Assembly: GCF_900106065.1 (NCBI RefSeq)
Contig: NZ_LT629796.1
Coordinates: 1,054,001 to 1,118,000, forward strand
Reading direction: 5' to 3'
Source: Pseudomonas mandelii
GTDB taxonomy: Bacteria > Pseudomonadota > Gammaproteobacteria > Pseudomonadales > Pseudomonadaceae
DNA length: 64,000 nt
The notes beneath the pieces were generated by a model. That model was not told where the DNA came from. It saw only the letters and a program-made list of their open reading frames with translations, and ran no database searches. A program made the translations under genes and the position numbers. This document shows positions 9,443 through 17,654 of this stretch, in pieces. How positions within the stretch are numbered: the stretch's first letter is position 1; each line of letters opens with the position of its first letter.

Positions 9443-9774
9443 TCCGTGTCGATTCCATCTGGCTCGCCACCGAGCCCATGGACATGCGCGCCGGTACTGA
9501 AACCGCGCTGGCGCGAGTTGTCGCGGTGTTCGGTGCGGCGAAGCCGCACTGTGCCTATCTGTTCGCCAACCGCCGCGCCAATCGCATGAAAGTGCTGGTG
9601 CATGACGGCGTGGGGATTTGGCTTGACGCCCGGCGTTTGAATCAAGGACGCTTCTTCTGGTCGGGTGCGCGACACGGCTCCGAAGTTGAGTTGGATGCCG
9701 AGCAACTTCAGGCCCTAGTGCTCGGTTTACCTTGGCAGCGCGTCGGTGCAGGCGGAATCATCTCGATGCTTTAA
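9439..9774 (+). CDS. tnpB: IS66 Orf2-like protein TnpB
   Basis: A 111-residue protein of the IS66 Orf2 family. The diagnostic run is PMDMRAGTETALARV, then CAYLFANRRANRMKVLVHD, then GIWLDARRLNQGRFFW. Length and sequence look intact. Its role in IS66 transposition is known to be needed but is not understood mechanistically. It starts inside the tnpA stop codon (ATGA), so the two are coupled, and is followed after 81 bases by the truncated tnpC. Confidence 0.88.
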   Translation: MIRVDSIWLATEPMDMRAGTETALARVVAVFGAAKPHCAYLFANRRANRMKVLVHDGVGIWLDARRLNQGRFFWSGARHGSEVELDAEQLQALVLGLPWQRVGAGGIISML

Positions 9775-9855
9775 CACCGGTCATGGCGCGCTTGCCAGCG
9801 CAATTGGCCCATCAGTCTATCGCCGCCATGAGCCCTCTCTGGCAAAATCGGCGGC

Positions 9856-10225
9856 ATGATTTCGCATCCCAATCTCGATCAATTAAACCCTGGAGAACTG
9901 CGCGCCTTGGCGGCGCAGTTGATCCGGCGCGTCGAGACCATGGACAAGCAAATCACCCATCACAAGTCGGTCAACGAGAAGCTGGCCCACGAGATCGCAC
10001 TGCTCAAGCGATTCAAGTTTGCCAAGCGCAGCGAGCAGCTAAGTCCGGATCAAGCCAGCTTGCTCGACGACTTGATCAACACCAATATCGCGGCTATCGA
10101 AGCCGAACTTGAGGCGCTGCAACCGACAGCAGTCGAAGCCAAATTGCGCCAGCAGCCCAAACGCGCGGCGCTGCCAGCGCAATTTCCTCGCATGCTGATC
10201 CATCACGAGCCAGACAACAGCCACT
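9856..10225 (+). pseudogene. tnpC: IS66 transposase TnpC, N-terminal fragment
   Basis: About 123 residues of the roughly 510-residue IS66 transposase survive: a coiled-coil start (LRALAAQLIRRVETMDKQI), the block LLKRFKFAKRSEQLSPDQAS, and [14 protein letters not shown] just before the expected zinc-binding Cys cluster. After HC the frame runs into unrelated sequence encoding the C-terminus of MntP. The catalytic DDE domain is gone. Confidence 0.85.
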
Positions 10226-10426
10226 GTGGGTCTGGCCTTTGTAAACGTGAATATCCTGGTCGCCGCTTCGGCTATCGGCTTGGCCACGACTGTAATGGTT
10301 ACGATCGGCGTAATGCTGGGGCGCGTGCTTGGAACCGTAGTTGGCAAGCGTGCTGAAATCAACGGCGGCATCGTGCTGATGCTGGTCGGCTCGACAATCC
10401 TTTACGAGCATTTGTCGGTGGTGTGA
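10226..10426 (+). pseudogene. mntP: mntP (Mn2+ efflux pump) 3' fragment
   Basis: The last 66 codons of a manganese exporter of the MntP/YebN family: [19 protein letters not shown], then [16 protein letters not shown], then [23 protein letters not shown], ending at TGA 10424-10426. This covers the last three TM helices of a protein of about 190 residues. The 5' two-thirds is missing; the IS66 tnpC fragment abuts directly, so an IS66-linked deletion probably removed the promoter and N-terminus. Confidence 0.8.
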
Positions 10427-10766
10427 GGGTGTAGTGCCTCAAATAACGCCTGTGCGCAACTTCCGATTCGGAGGCTGCGCGCGAGCATTTATTGTCAAAA
10501 AATGAAAAGTCCGAGGTGTAATTTATTGATAGCAAATGAATGCTTTTGGACGCTTCCTGCCTGTCGCCGCCGCCGCCGGCATCATTGTGCAGTTTTCTCA
10601 AGTTCCATGGTTCTGATTGGTAATTGCTTCTGCTCTTTCAGCCAGGTGAAATGCCACCGATTCAAGCGCAGCGAGAATGTTGTGGGTAGGAGATACACCG
10701 GGCTGATGCGCCGTGGCTATTTTGATACAACAACCGCACACATCAGAGGCGTGTGGGGCCTCTATC
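10427..10766. other. Gap without a recognisable gene
   Basis: About 340 bases between the mntP fragment and the terminator of the TonB receptor gene. Short frames (for example 10502-10834 plus) have no support. No repeats or promoters are evident. Confidence 0.4.
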
Positions 10767-10801
10767 AAAAAAAGCCCGGCAGTGTCGCAATACCGGGCTT
10801 T
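10767..10801 (-). terminator. Rho-independent terminator of the TonB receptor gene
   Basis: AAAGCCCGG (10771-10779) pairs with CCGGGCTTT (10793-10801). On the minus strand the stem is followed by a run of T (A7 at 10767-10773), 17 bases past the receptor stop codon. Confidence 0.85.
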
Positions 10802-10817
10802 GTTCTCAGGACCGTAC

Positions 10818-12941
10818 TCAGAATCGGTAGTTAGTGCTCAATTCCAGAGTCCGTGGTGCACCGGGCGTGATCAAATCCACGGAGCCATGCGCCGAGGCGT
10901 AATAGTCCTTGTCGAAGACGTTACGCAAACGCAGAGCCATGTCCCATTTCGGCAGGTTGTAGAGCAACGCTGCGTCCACGGTGGTGTAGGCCGGCATGAC
11001 CACTTGGTTATCCAAGGCGGTGTAACGGTCATCGACATAGTTCGCCCCCATGCCTACACGCCACTCCTGTGTCAAAGAACGTACCAACCACAAATTGGCA
11101 CTGTGGCGCGGGGTCAAGGTCGGAGTCTGGCCTTCGTTGGCGATACCGTTGGTACGGCTGTTGGACTTGGTGATCTCGGCATCCAGATAGGCGTAACCGG
11201 CATATACCTGCCACTTTTCGCTCAACTGCCCACTGGCGGTCAGTTCGAGACCATCAGTACGCTGCTCTCCCGCAAGCACCAGTTTGGTCGGGTTCGCCGG
11301 ATCGGTGGTTTTCATGTTGGTGCGTTCCAGCCGGAACAGCGAGGCCGTCAGCGCCAGGCGATTGTCGAGCAGATCCCACTTGCCGCCGATCTCGAAGTTG
11401 GTGGTCTCTTCCGGCTCCAAGTCCTGGTTGGTCGTACTCAGGGCGAACATTTCAGCAGACGGTTGGTAGGAACGGCTTACCGAGACGTAATAGGACTGAA
11501 TCTGGTCAGGCTGATAAACCAGGCCGACTCGCGGGCTCCAGGTGGTATCCGTTCGGGACAGGGTGTTATGCGTCAGATCATCAGAGTATTCCTGGTCGAA
11601 CACGTCATACCGTACGCCCAGAAGGGCTTTCCACTGTGGCGCCAGTTCAATCAGATCCTGCACGTAGAATCCGGCGATATCCTGGGTGTTGGTGCCCTTG
11701 GCGGTTTGCCGGTTAGCCTGGAACGGCACATCGACCAGAGCATCGCGATACACCGGCACCCGCGCTACGTTGTTCTGGCTGAACACGGACTGGTCCTTGA
11801 CCTGGCGCCCCAGTTCCACGCCATAGAGTAGGTTGTGGTTCATCCCGGCGAGCGTGGCCTGTTGCTTGAGTTCGGTCTGGTTGAACCAGCCATCTTCCTT
11901 GCGCTGCACATTGCCGCGGTTGAGCTTCACCAGCAGTTCGCCGTTGGGGGCGGTGACGAAGCGTGTCCGGCTGGAGTCGGCGAGTGTGTTGTTGCGATCC
12001 AGGTCGTAGTGGTAATAGCGACTGGTGTTGCTCAGGGTGAAATTGTCGTTGATCCGGTAGTCGACACCGGCCGTGAACGAAAATACCTCGCTGCGGGTGT
12101 AGTCGTCATCCGGGTCGGCGGAGCCGAAGCGTTTGTCGCGGTCCACATCGACCGGACGATCGCCTCGCGCCGGGATGCCGAAGTCGATCAGGCGCTTGTC
12201 ATACAGATAGGTAGCGCCCAGGTTCAGTTCCAGATCGTCCGTGAGCTTGAAGTAGGCCGAAGGCGCGATGGCCTTGCGGTCGATATAGCCGTCATCGCGG
12301 AAGGTGTCGCTGTTTTCCAGCGCACCGGTCACCCGGAATGCCTTGTCGTTTTGCTGCTGATCGGCCCAACCGGCGTCGAACTGCGTGCGCTTTTTACCCT
12401 CGCTGTCGAAGCTGACACCCACTTCCTGTTTGGGAGTGAAGTTGGGCTTCTTGCTGATGCTGTTGATCAGGCCACCAGATGAGCCGCGGCCATAGAGCAC
12501 CGCTGCGGGCCCCTTAATCACTTCCACGCGCTCGACATTGGACAGATCGCGGAAGTACAGGGCGTCGTCACGGATACCGTCGATGTACATGTCGCCGATT
12601 GCACTGAAGCCGCGGATGGTGACCTGATCGCGCTGGCCATCGCCATTGGACAGACCGATCCCCGGGACATTCTTCAGCACGTCTTCCATCGACTGAGCGC
12701 CCTGGTCCTTGATCACGCTCTGGGGAATCACGTTCACCGTTTGCGGGATATCACGTAGCGGGGCATCGATCTTCAGCGCACTCCTGCTCTCGGTCGACAT
12801 ATAGCTCTGCTCGTTGTACTCACTGTTTACAGCGGTTGCCGGCAGGGTCAGAACAGGCTCGGTTTCTGCCTGTAGATCAGGTACGACCAGAATGCCCAGC
12901 AACGACAGAGAGGCCGGGTAAATGCGCGATAGAGCCACCAT
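10818..12941 (-). CDS. TonB-dependent siderophore receptor
   Basis: Outer-membrane receptor importing a ferric siderophore with energy from TonB. MVALSRIYPASLSLLGILVV is a signal peptide, probably cleaved after LQA. The plug domain (about 50-160) contains IPQTVNVIPQSVIKDQG, VTIRGFSAIGDMYIDGIRDD and RVEVIKGPAAVLYGRGSSGG; the 22-strand barrel follows and ends in the expected terminal Phe (STNYRF). About 707 residues is normal. Substrate is not decidable from sequence alone; the plug is closest in style to hydroxamate/catecholate receptors of the FhuE/Fiu kind. ATG 12941 is preferred over GTG 12947 because AAAAGG lies five bases before the ATG. A Fur box lies upstream and a strong terminator follows. 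No FecIR-type regulator is nearby. Confidence 0.9.
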   Translation of the reverse strand: MVALSRIYPASLSLLGILVVPDLQAETEPVLTLPATAVNSEYNEQSYMSTESRSALKIDAPLRDIPQTVNVIPQSVIKDQGAQSMEDVLKNVPGIGLSNGDGQRDQVTIRGFSAIGDMYIDGIRDDALYFRDLSNVERVEVIKGPAAVLYGRGSSGGLINSISKKPNFTPKQEVGVSFDSEGKKRTQFDAGWADQQQNDKAFRVTGALENSDTFRDDGYIDRKAIAPSAYFKLTDDLELNLGATYLYDKRLIDFGIPARGDRPVDVDRDKRFGSADPDDDYTRSEVFSFTAGVDYRINDNFTLSNTSRYYHYDLDRNNTLADSSRTRFVTAPNGELLVKLNRGNVQRKEDGWFNQTELKQQATLAGMNHNLLYGVELGRQVKDQSVFSQNNVARVPVYRDALVDVPFQANRQTAKGTNTQDIAGFYVQDLIELAPQWKALLGVRYDVFDQEYSDDLTHNTLSRTDTTWSPRVGLVYQPDQIQSYYVSVSRSYQPSAEMFALSTTNQDLEPEETTNFEIGGKWDLLDNRLALTASLFRLERTNMKTTDPANPTKLVLAGEQRTDGLELTASGQLSEKWQVYAGYAYLDAEITKSNSRTNGIANEGQTPTLTPRHSANLWLVRSLTQEWRVGMGANYVDDRYTALDNQVVMPAYTTVDAALLYNLPKWDMALRLRNVFDKDYYASAHGSVDLITPGAPRTLELSTNYRF

Positions 12942-12966
12942 GAACACCTTTTGTGTGAATTATCGC

Positions 12967-12985
12967 GCGAATAATAACGATTATC
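12967..12985 (-). promoter_or_regulatory. Fur box upstream of the siderophore receptor
   Basis: On the minus strand GATAATCGTTATTATTCGC matches the 19-bp Fur consensus (GATAATGATAATCATTATC) at about 13 positions and lies 26 bases before the receptor ATG. A second AT-rich partial match lies just upstream (about 12991-13010). Iron-dependent repression by Fur is therefore likely. Confidence 0.65.
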
Positions 12986-13154
12986 TTTTGTAAGTAAATA
13001 CATATCATTTCGATACAGGCGGCTGGCACAAGTCAGTACAACCGTCTCAATCTCGTCTATCGGCTGTACTTTCAGAGGGATGAAGGTGCTTCGCCGCGCC
13101 ACGTTTTGTTGCGACTGGCATCAGATGTCGGCGCTGATTGAAAACTGACCCACC

Positions 13155-14760
13155 GGGGATGCGGCGGAAATCTTGGACTACCTGGAGGTAGTTCATGTAC
13201 TCATACGAAGACCGTATCCGAGCGGTCAAGCTCTACATCAAACTGGGCAAGCGAACCGGGGCAACTATTCGTCAGTTGGGCTACCCGACGAAGAACTCTT
13301 TGAAGAGCTGGCACGCAGAGTATGAGCGATGCCTCGACCTGCCGCGTGGCTACGAGAACTCGAAGTCGAAGTACTCACTGGCCCAAAGGGAAAAGGCTGT
13401 CGGGCACTATCTCGAATACGGTCGCAACATCGCCGCTACCATCAAGGCGTTGGGCTACCCCGCGCGGGATTCGTTGCGTGCCTGGATTTACGAAATGCGC
13501 CCCGAGTTGCATACGCGTATTGTCGGTCGATCAGACGGGTTAGCCCGGCCGCCAGCGGTGAAGCAGGCAGCGGTCATCGCGCTGTGCACGCGAAAAGAAA
13601 GTGCGAAAGCCCTGGCTCAAAAGCTGGGCGTGTGCAGGCCGACCTTGTACAACTGGAAAAACCAGCTACTCGGCCCAGAGGTATCCCCATCCATGAAGTG
13701 TCGGCTTGAACCCTCATCGTCACCGGAACGAGAGGAGTTGCAGCGGCAACTCGAATCTCTCCAGCTCGATGTTCGCCGTTTGCAGCTTGAACATGACCTG
13801 TTGATGAGGGCGAATGAACTCATAAAAAAAGAGACGGGCATCAACCGGCAAGTCCTGACCAATCGGGAGAAGACATTGCTGGCTGATGCCCTAAGGCAGA
13901 GGTACTCCTTGCTAGAGCTGCTTGACGCGTTGGGCTTGGCCCGAAGCTCCTATTTCTATCATCGAGCCCGAATGCAGGTCGCGGAAAAGTACACCGAAGC
14001 GCGTCGTGCCATGGCGGACATATTCGAGCGCAATCATCGTTGCTATGGCTACCGTCGGATGCGAGCTTCGTTGAGCAGGCAGCGTGTACGCCTTTCAGAG
14101 AAGGTGGTGCAGCGCTTGATGAAGCAGGAGTGCCTAGTCGTCGCCAAGCCGAAACGGCGTCGATACGGTTCCTACCTCGGGGAGATCAGTCCGGCGCCGG
14201 AAAACCTCCTCAACCGCGACTTCACGGCCCTAGCTCCGAATGAGAAATGGCTGACCGACATCTCGGAGTTCCAGATCCCAGCCGGCAAGGTGTACCTGTC
14301 CCCCATGATCGACTGCTTCGATGGGAAGGTAATCAGTTGGTCGATCGGCACGCGTCCCGACGCCGAGCTTGTGAACACGATGCTGGATGCCGCTGTCGAA
14401 ACGGTGGCCAGCAACGATAAACGGCCTGTTGTTCACTCCGATCGTGGCGCTCACTACCGCTGGCCCGGCTGGCTATCGCGCATCGCTGATGCGAAGCTGA
14501 TTCGTTCGATGTCGCGCAAAGGCTGCTCACCTGACAACGCGGCTTGTGAAGGTTTCTTCGGCCGACTGAAAACGGAGCTGTTCTATCCTCGCAACTGGCA
14601 GTCAACGAGCATCGAGCAGTTCATTCAGGCCTTGGATTCATACATTCGCTGGTACAACGAAAAACGAATCAAGATTTCCCTCGGCGCGCTCAGTCCCATT
14701 GAGTATCGTGAAAGCCTGGGCTTCGCGGCATAACCAGTCCAAGTTTTTGTCCGCATCCCC
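13155..14760 (+). mobile_element. IS3-family insertion sequence, apparently complete
   Basis: A 1,606-bp element with 25-bp imperfect inverted ends: GGGGATGCGGCGGAAA at 13155 and the complement of GGGGATGCGGACAAAA ending at 14760; both continue into TTGGACT. It is flanked by ACC on each side (13152-13154 and 14761-14763), the 3-bp target duplication typical of IS3. Joining the flanks rebuilds a continuous IS21-type terminus, so the insertion was clean. It contains one uninterrupted transposase ORF and may be active. Confidence 0.85.
13195..14733 (+). CDS. IS3-family transposase, single ORF
   Basis: A 512-residue DDE transposase. The N-terminal half has two repeated helix-turn-helix units (KRTGATIRQLGYPTKNSLKSW and NIAATIKALGYPARDSLRAW) plus a third HTH (LAQKLGVCRPTLYNWKNQLL) and a leucine-rich coil (ELQRQLESLQLDVRRLQLEH). 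The C-terminal integrase core has TDISEF (D), VVHSDRGAHY (D) and SPDNAACEGFFGRLK (E). Many IS3 elements make this protein by -1 frameshifting between orfA and orfB; here both are already fused in one frame. ATG 13195 follows GGAGG (13184-13188). Confidence 0.92.
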   Translation: MYSYEDRIRAVKLYIKLGKRTGATIRQLGYPTKNSLKSWHAEYERCLDLPRGYENSKSKYSLAQREKAVGHYLEYGRNIAATIKALGYPARDSLRAWIYEMRPELHTRIVGRSDGLARPPAVKQAAVIALCTRKESAKALAQKLGVCRPTLYNWKNQLLGPEVSPSMKCRLEPSSSPEREELQRQLESLQLDVRRLQLEHDLLMRANELIKKETGINRQVLTNREKTLLADALRQRYSLLELLDALGLARSSYFYHRARMQVAEKYTEARRAMADIFERNHRCYGYRRMRASLSRQRVRLSEKVVQRLMKQECLVVAKPKRRRYGSYLGEISPAPENLLNRDFTALAPNEKWLTDISEFQIPAGKVYLSPMIDCFDGKVISWSIGTRPDAELVNTMLDAAVETVASNDKRPVVHSDRGAHYRWPGWLSRIADAKLIRSMSRKGCSPDNAACEGFFGRLKTELFYPRNWQSTSIEQFIQALDSYIRWYNEKRIKISLGALSPIEYRESLGFAA

Positions 14761-14957
14761 ACCTTGCCTATTGAAAATTGACCCAGGGCGGATTGCTGAT
14801 TTTTGCATCAGCAATTGTGGATAAGCTTAGCAGTCGTGTCCCGGTGGAAGAGGCATCAAGCCCCACCGCATGTATTCATGCGGCAGGGTATTTTCGGTGC
14901 AGTTCAAAACGGCTCATCGTCCTTGACACCATCATCGTCTTTGCGCCTTCGTTCACG

Positions 14958-15605
14958 TTATTTGATCTTGGTCTGGGCGACCAAGCTGCTGTGTTGTAGG
15001 CGGTAGGACTCGTTGCCCGTTTCGACGATGTGGCAGTGGTGTGTCAGCCGATCCAGCAATGCAGTGGTCATCTTGGCGTCGCCAAACACACTCGACCATT
15101 CTGAGAAGCTGAGGTTGGTGGTGATGACCACGCTGGTGTGTTCGTACAGCTTGGATAGCAGGTGAAATAACAGGGCACCACCGCTCTGGCTGAAGGGCAA
15201 ATACCTCAGTTCATCGAGTATCACCAAGTCTGTCCGTAGCAGCCCTTGAGCGATTCGACCCGTCTTGCCGTCGTACTTTTCGCGCTCCAGTAAATTGACC
15301 AGATCCACTGTGGAGTAGAAGCGCACGCGTTTGTTATGCGTCGTGATCCCAGACACGGCCAAGGCGGTGGCCAGGTGTGTCTAGCAAGTTCCAGGCCCGC
15401 CGATGAACACGACATTCTGCCCGGTTCTGTGAACTCCAGGTTGGACAGATCCCTGACCAAGCGGGCATCTGCGCTGGAAACGCTAAAGTCGAAGCCTGCC
15501 AAATCACGATGCATGGGGAGTTTGGCCATGTTCATCTGATGATTCACAGACCGTACGGCACGATCTGCTTGTTCTTGTTGAAGCAGATGTTCGAGCAGCC
15601 ATTTC
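14958..15605 (-). pseudogene. istB: IS21 helper ATPase IstB, broken
   Basis: Minus-strand similarity to IstB: LLEHLLQQEQADRAVRSVNHQ and KLPMHRDLAGFDFS, then, after a one-base shift near 15430, QNVVFIGGPGT, where the Walker A reads GTC-stop-T instead of GTGKT, then [41 protein letters not shown] and [20 protein letters not shown] to the stop at 14958. The in-frame stop in the P-loop and the frameshift make it non-functional. The N-terminus is lost at the junction with the DedA-PAP2 fragment. Confidence 0.85.
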
Positions 15606-16607
15606 GACGACGCCGTCGAGGTACGCCAGGCGCGTTTCCACATGAGCCACAGCAAGACAGCAAGACAGCAATCGTGACCGCCACTACGACCTTGGTGTCG
15701 CCGAGCTCTGTGATGGCGATCATCACCGCATCGCCTGGTGTTGTGCGAAGATCCTGGAGCGCGCGGTATATCGCGCTATCTGCAAGCAGCAACGGGTCAC
15801 CGTTGACGACGTCCTCAAGGACACCGAAAAAAAGCCAGGCGGCACCGACGAGAAGGACCGTCGGCAGTGCGAGAGCCCGAGCTTCGGGCCGTGAAGGATC
15901 GAGCAAGCTGCTGAGACTGCGGCTCAGCCAGCTGTCGTGGGCACCGGCCCAGCTGCGCAGCCGCTGCACTGCGACGATGAGGTAGGGTATATACCGCGAC
16001 GCAGTGTCCAGCGCACGATATGCAGGACCACCCAGCCCGCCGCGACTAGTACGACTAGCAGGATCGCGAGCGGTTTTGCAGCCGCACCGAGAATGCTGAA
16101 CGTCGCACCGACAAGCACGCCGGGCAGGATGTGCGACGGAGCCCAAGTGAGTGCCGACGCGACATTGACGGCATAGAACCGACTGACTGCCATTCCCAGG
16201 GTGCCGGCGAGGAGCGGAATGAAGGCGCGGACGCCCGGCGTGAAGCGCGCGAGAAAGACACTTTTGTCGCCGTGACGCGTGAAAAAGGCTTCGCTGCGCT
16301 GAATCAGTTCGGGGTGTCGGTTCAGCGGCCAGAGGCCAAGAATCTCGCGGTGGTATCGGTGCCCGAGCCAGAACGAAAGACCATCACCCGCGATGGCGCC
16401 TGACGTGGCGGCGACCAGCAACGGCCAGAGCAATAAGACGCCGCTCGGCACCAAGGTGCTGAGCGCGAGGATCACGGCTGTGCCGGGAACGACGACACCG
16501 ATGATCGGGATTGACTCGGAAAGTTCCAGGAGAAACACCGCCAGATAGGCGACATGCGGGTGCGCCGTCAGGAACGCGATGACCGATGAGACCAAAACGT
16601 GCGGCAA
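15606..16607 (-). pseudogene. DedA-PAP2 membrane protein, frameshifted and truncated
   Basis: An N-terminal DedA/VTT domain is intact from TTG 16607 (IPIIGVVVPGTAVILAL, then FWLGHRYHREILG, then FLARFTPGVRAFIPLLAGTLGM), followed by a frameshift near 15970. The start of a PAP2-type phosphatase region follows in another frame (LFFGVLEDVVNGDPLLLADS, ALQDLRTTPGDAVMIAITEL). An 8-bp tandem duplication (TTGCTGTC) near 15650-15667 shifts the frame again before MLWLMWKRAWR, and the gene then ends in istB sequence. The phosphatase active site is missing. DedA-PAP2 fusions are thought to act on membrane lipid phosphates. It lies 49 bases after tnsA on the same strand. Confidence 0.75.
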
Positions 16608-16656
16608 TCTTTCGCAGAGTTTCAGCAGTACTCCACGGGTACGGACGGCAGCTAGC

Positions 16657-17283
16657 TTAATGCTCCAGAAAATCTGAGTGTAATGAGGGCTCTGCCAAGG
16701 CGCGCGGCAGTTGAGCGAACTTCCTGAGCAAGCCTAAATTCTTGATCAAATCGGGACTGAACATTTCTTCAGTGACAATGGCCCAATCAACGTGTTGACC
16801 ATCCCAGAAACGTTTTTCGACCGCAAGTTTTTCCAGCGTTCTACTGGCTTGTTTGCCTTCGAGGTCGCAGCGGTATTTGATAGTTCGGGCTACGGACTTA
16901 AAGCTGCCATCGGGCTTTTTTATTGTTAATAAAAAATCCGTGGTCATAACATAAGGAAGCACTGTCTTCGGATACTTGGGGTATCGCACTCCGATAGAGC
17001 TAGCGATTGCTTGAGCACTTTCTCGCGGCAGCAATGGATACTGCTCGCGTATATCCACAACATTTTCCGAAAACTCACATACCAAAAAATAGGTGCGTTC
17101 TAGGTCAGAAAGTAGGTGATGGAGGCGATCGATCTTCACAACCTGGATCTTGTGGGAGTGTCCTCTGGAAGGCACATCTTGGACGCGCAGCCACGGCAGA
17201 TAACTGGCACCAGCTCCGCTACCGAAGCCATTTGTAATGTGCCGTTGAATGTCTGTCTCTGACGAAAACCTACGACCGCGCAA
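16657..17283 (-). CDS. tnsA: Tn7-type transposase endonuclease TnsA, orphan
   Basis: TnsA makes the 5'-strand cuts in Tn7-type transposition, working with TnsB. The protein begins RGRRFSSETDIQRHITNGFG, then YLPWLRVQDVPSRGHSHKI, then RTYFLVCEFSENVVDIREQYPLLP (Glu and Asp of the type IIE-like nuclease site), then TTDFLL and KYRCDLEGKQASRTLEKLAVE, with the catalytic Lys region. The start is taken as TTG 17283, five bases after GGAGG in a triplicated AAGGAGG tract; no ATG fits. tnsB, tnsC and tnsD are absent: the next gene on this strand is a DedA-PAP2 fragment. The end repeats of the element survive upstream. At about 208 residues it is shorter than Tn7 TnsA (273). Confidence 0.82.
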   Translation of the reverse strand: MRGRRFSSETDIQRHITNGFGSGAGASYLPWLRVQDVPSRGHSHKIQVVKIDRLHHLLSDLERTYFLVCEFSENVVDIREQYPLLPRESAQAIASSIGVRYPKYPKTVLPYVMTTDFLLTIKKPDGSFKSVARTIKYRCDLEGKQASRTLEKLAVEKRFWDGQHVDWAIVTEEMFSPDLIKNLGLLRKFAQLPRALAEPSLHSDFLEH

Positions 17284-17487
17284 TGCTTCCTCCTTCCTCC
17301 TTCCTCCTTCGTCCGCCGGGATCGCCTCTCCTCGCCCTGAAAAAATAGTTATAGGAAAAAATCGTTCACCATCTGCCGATGGCATAGCGCTTTTTAGCCT
17401 ACTCCCGGAGCGAAACGAAGCGGAAATTCTAGACCGATGGCTCAGCCCAGAAATGAAAACCCCCATAAATACAGGGGTTTAGGCTTT

Positions 17488-17547
17488 GTGTCAATCTATG
17501 TTGTGTCGTGTCAACCTTTATTGTTTTGTGTCAATCTTTATTGTTAG
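17488..17547 (-). repeat. Three 20-bp tandem repeats, probable TnsB-binding end
   Basis: Three head-to-tail copies at exactly 20-bp spacing: GTGTCAATCTATGTTGTGTC (17488), GTGTCAACCTTTATTGTTTT (17508) and GTGTCAATCTTTATTGTTAG (17528). They lie 205 bases upstream of tnsA, where Tn7-type elements carry repeated TnsB sites next to their terminus. The transposon tip is probably within the next 40 bases (TGGTTTCTAACAATAAAG read on the minus strand). Confidence 0.7.
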
Positions 17548-17654
17548 AAACCATAACCTCAATCTGCCTTGAACGAACGTTGAATATCACAATGATTTTC
17601 CTGGTTACTTGCAGCCGGTGGTTCCGCACACATCGACCGCATATCTACAGGGAT

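Larger units (their letters stand above)
9085..10225 (+). mobile_element. IS66-family element, 3' part lost
   Basis: The characteristic IS66 order is present: a small helix-turn-helix ORF, then tnpB, then the start of the large tnpC transposase. tnpC stops matching at about 10225, where the sequence becomes the 3' end of mntP. The right end is missing and the exact left end is not certain. The element is therefore dead in cis. Confidence 0.8.
13126..15605 (-). mobile_element. IS21-family remnant carrying a nested IS3-family element
   Basis: The outer end begins TGTCGGCGCTGATTG at 13126 and carries two copies of TTGAAAA(C/T)TGACCCA (near 13138 and 14772), typical of IS21 termini. The two copies are separated by an IS3-family element (13155-14760) inserted between them. 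Further in lies the broken istB. istA and the other end are missing; the remnant stops inside a DedA-PAP2 gene near 15605. Confidence 0.7.

Noticed and set aside
10713..11831. 372-codon plus-strand ORF
   Set aside because: Antisense to the TonB receptor barrel; no start signal and no family.
14958..15605. Treating this istB as part of the intact IS21 at 20352-22926
   Set aside because: The end sequences and protein sequences differ clearly, so they are two different IS21-family elements.
17488..17547. Possible CRISPR repeats
   Set aside because: The three 20-bp units have no spacers between them and sit at a Tn7-type end; no cas genes are present.
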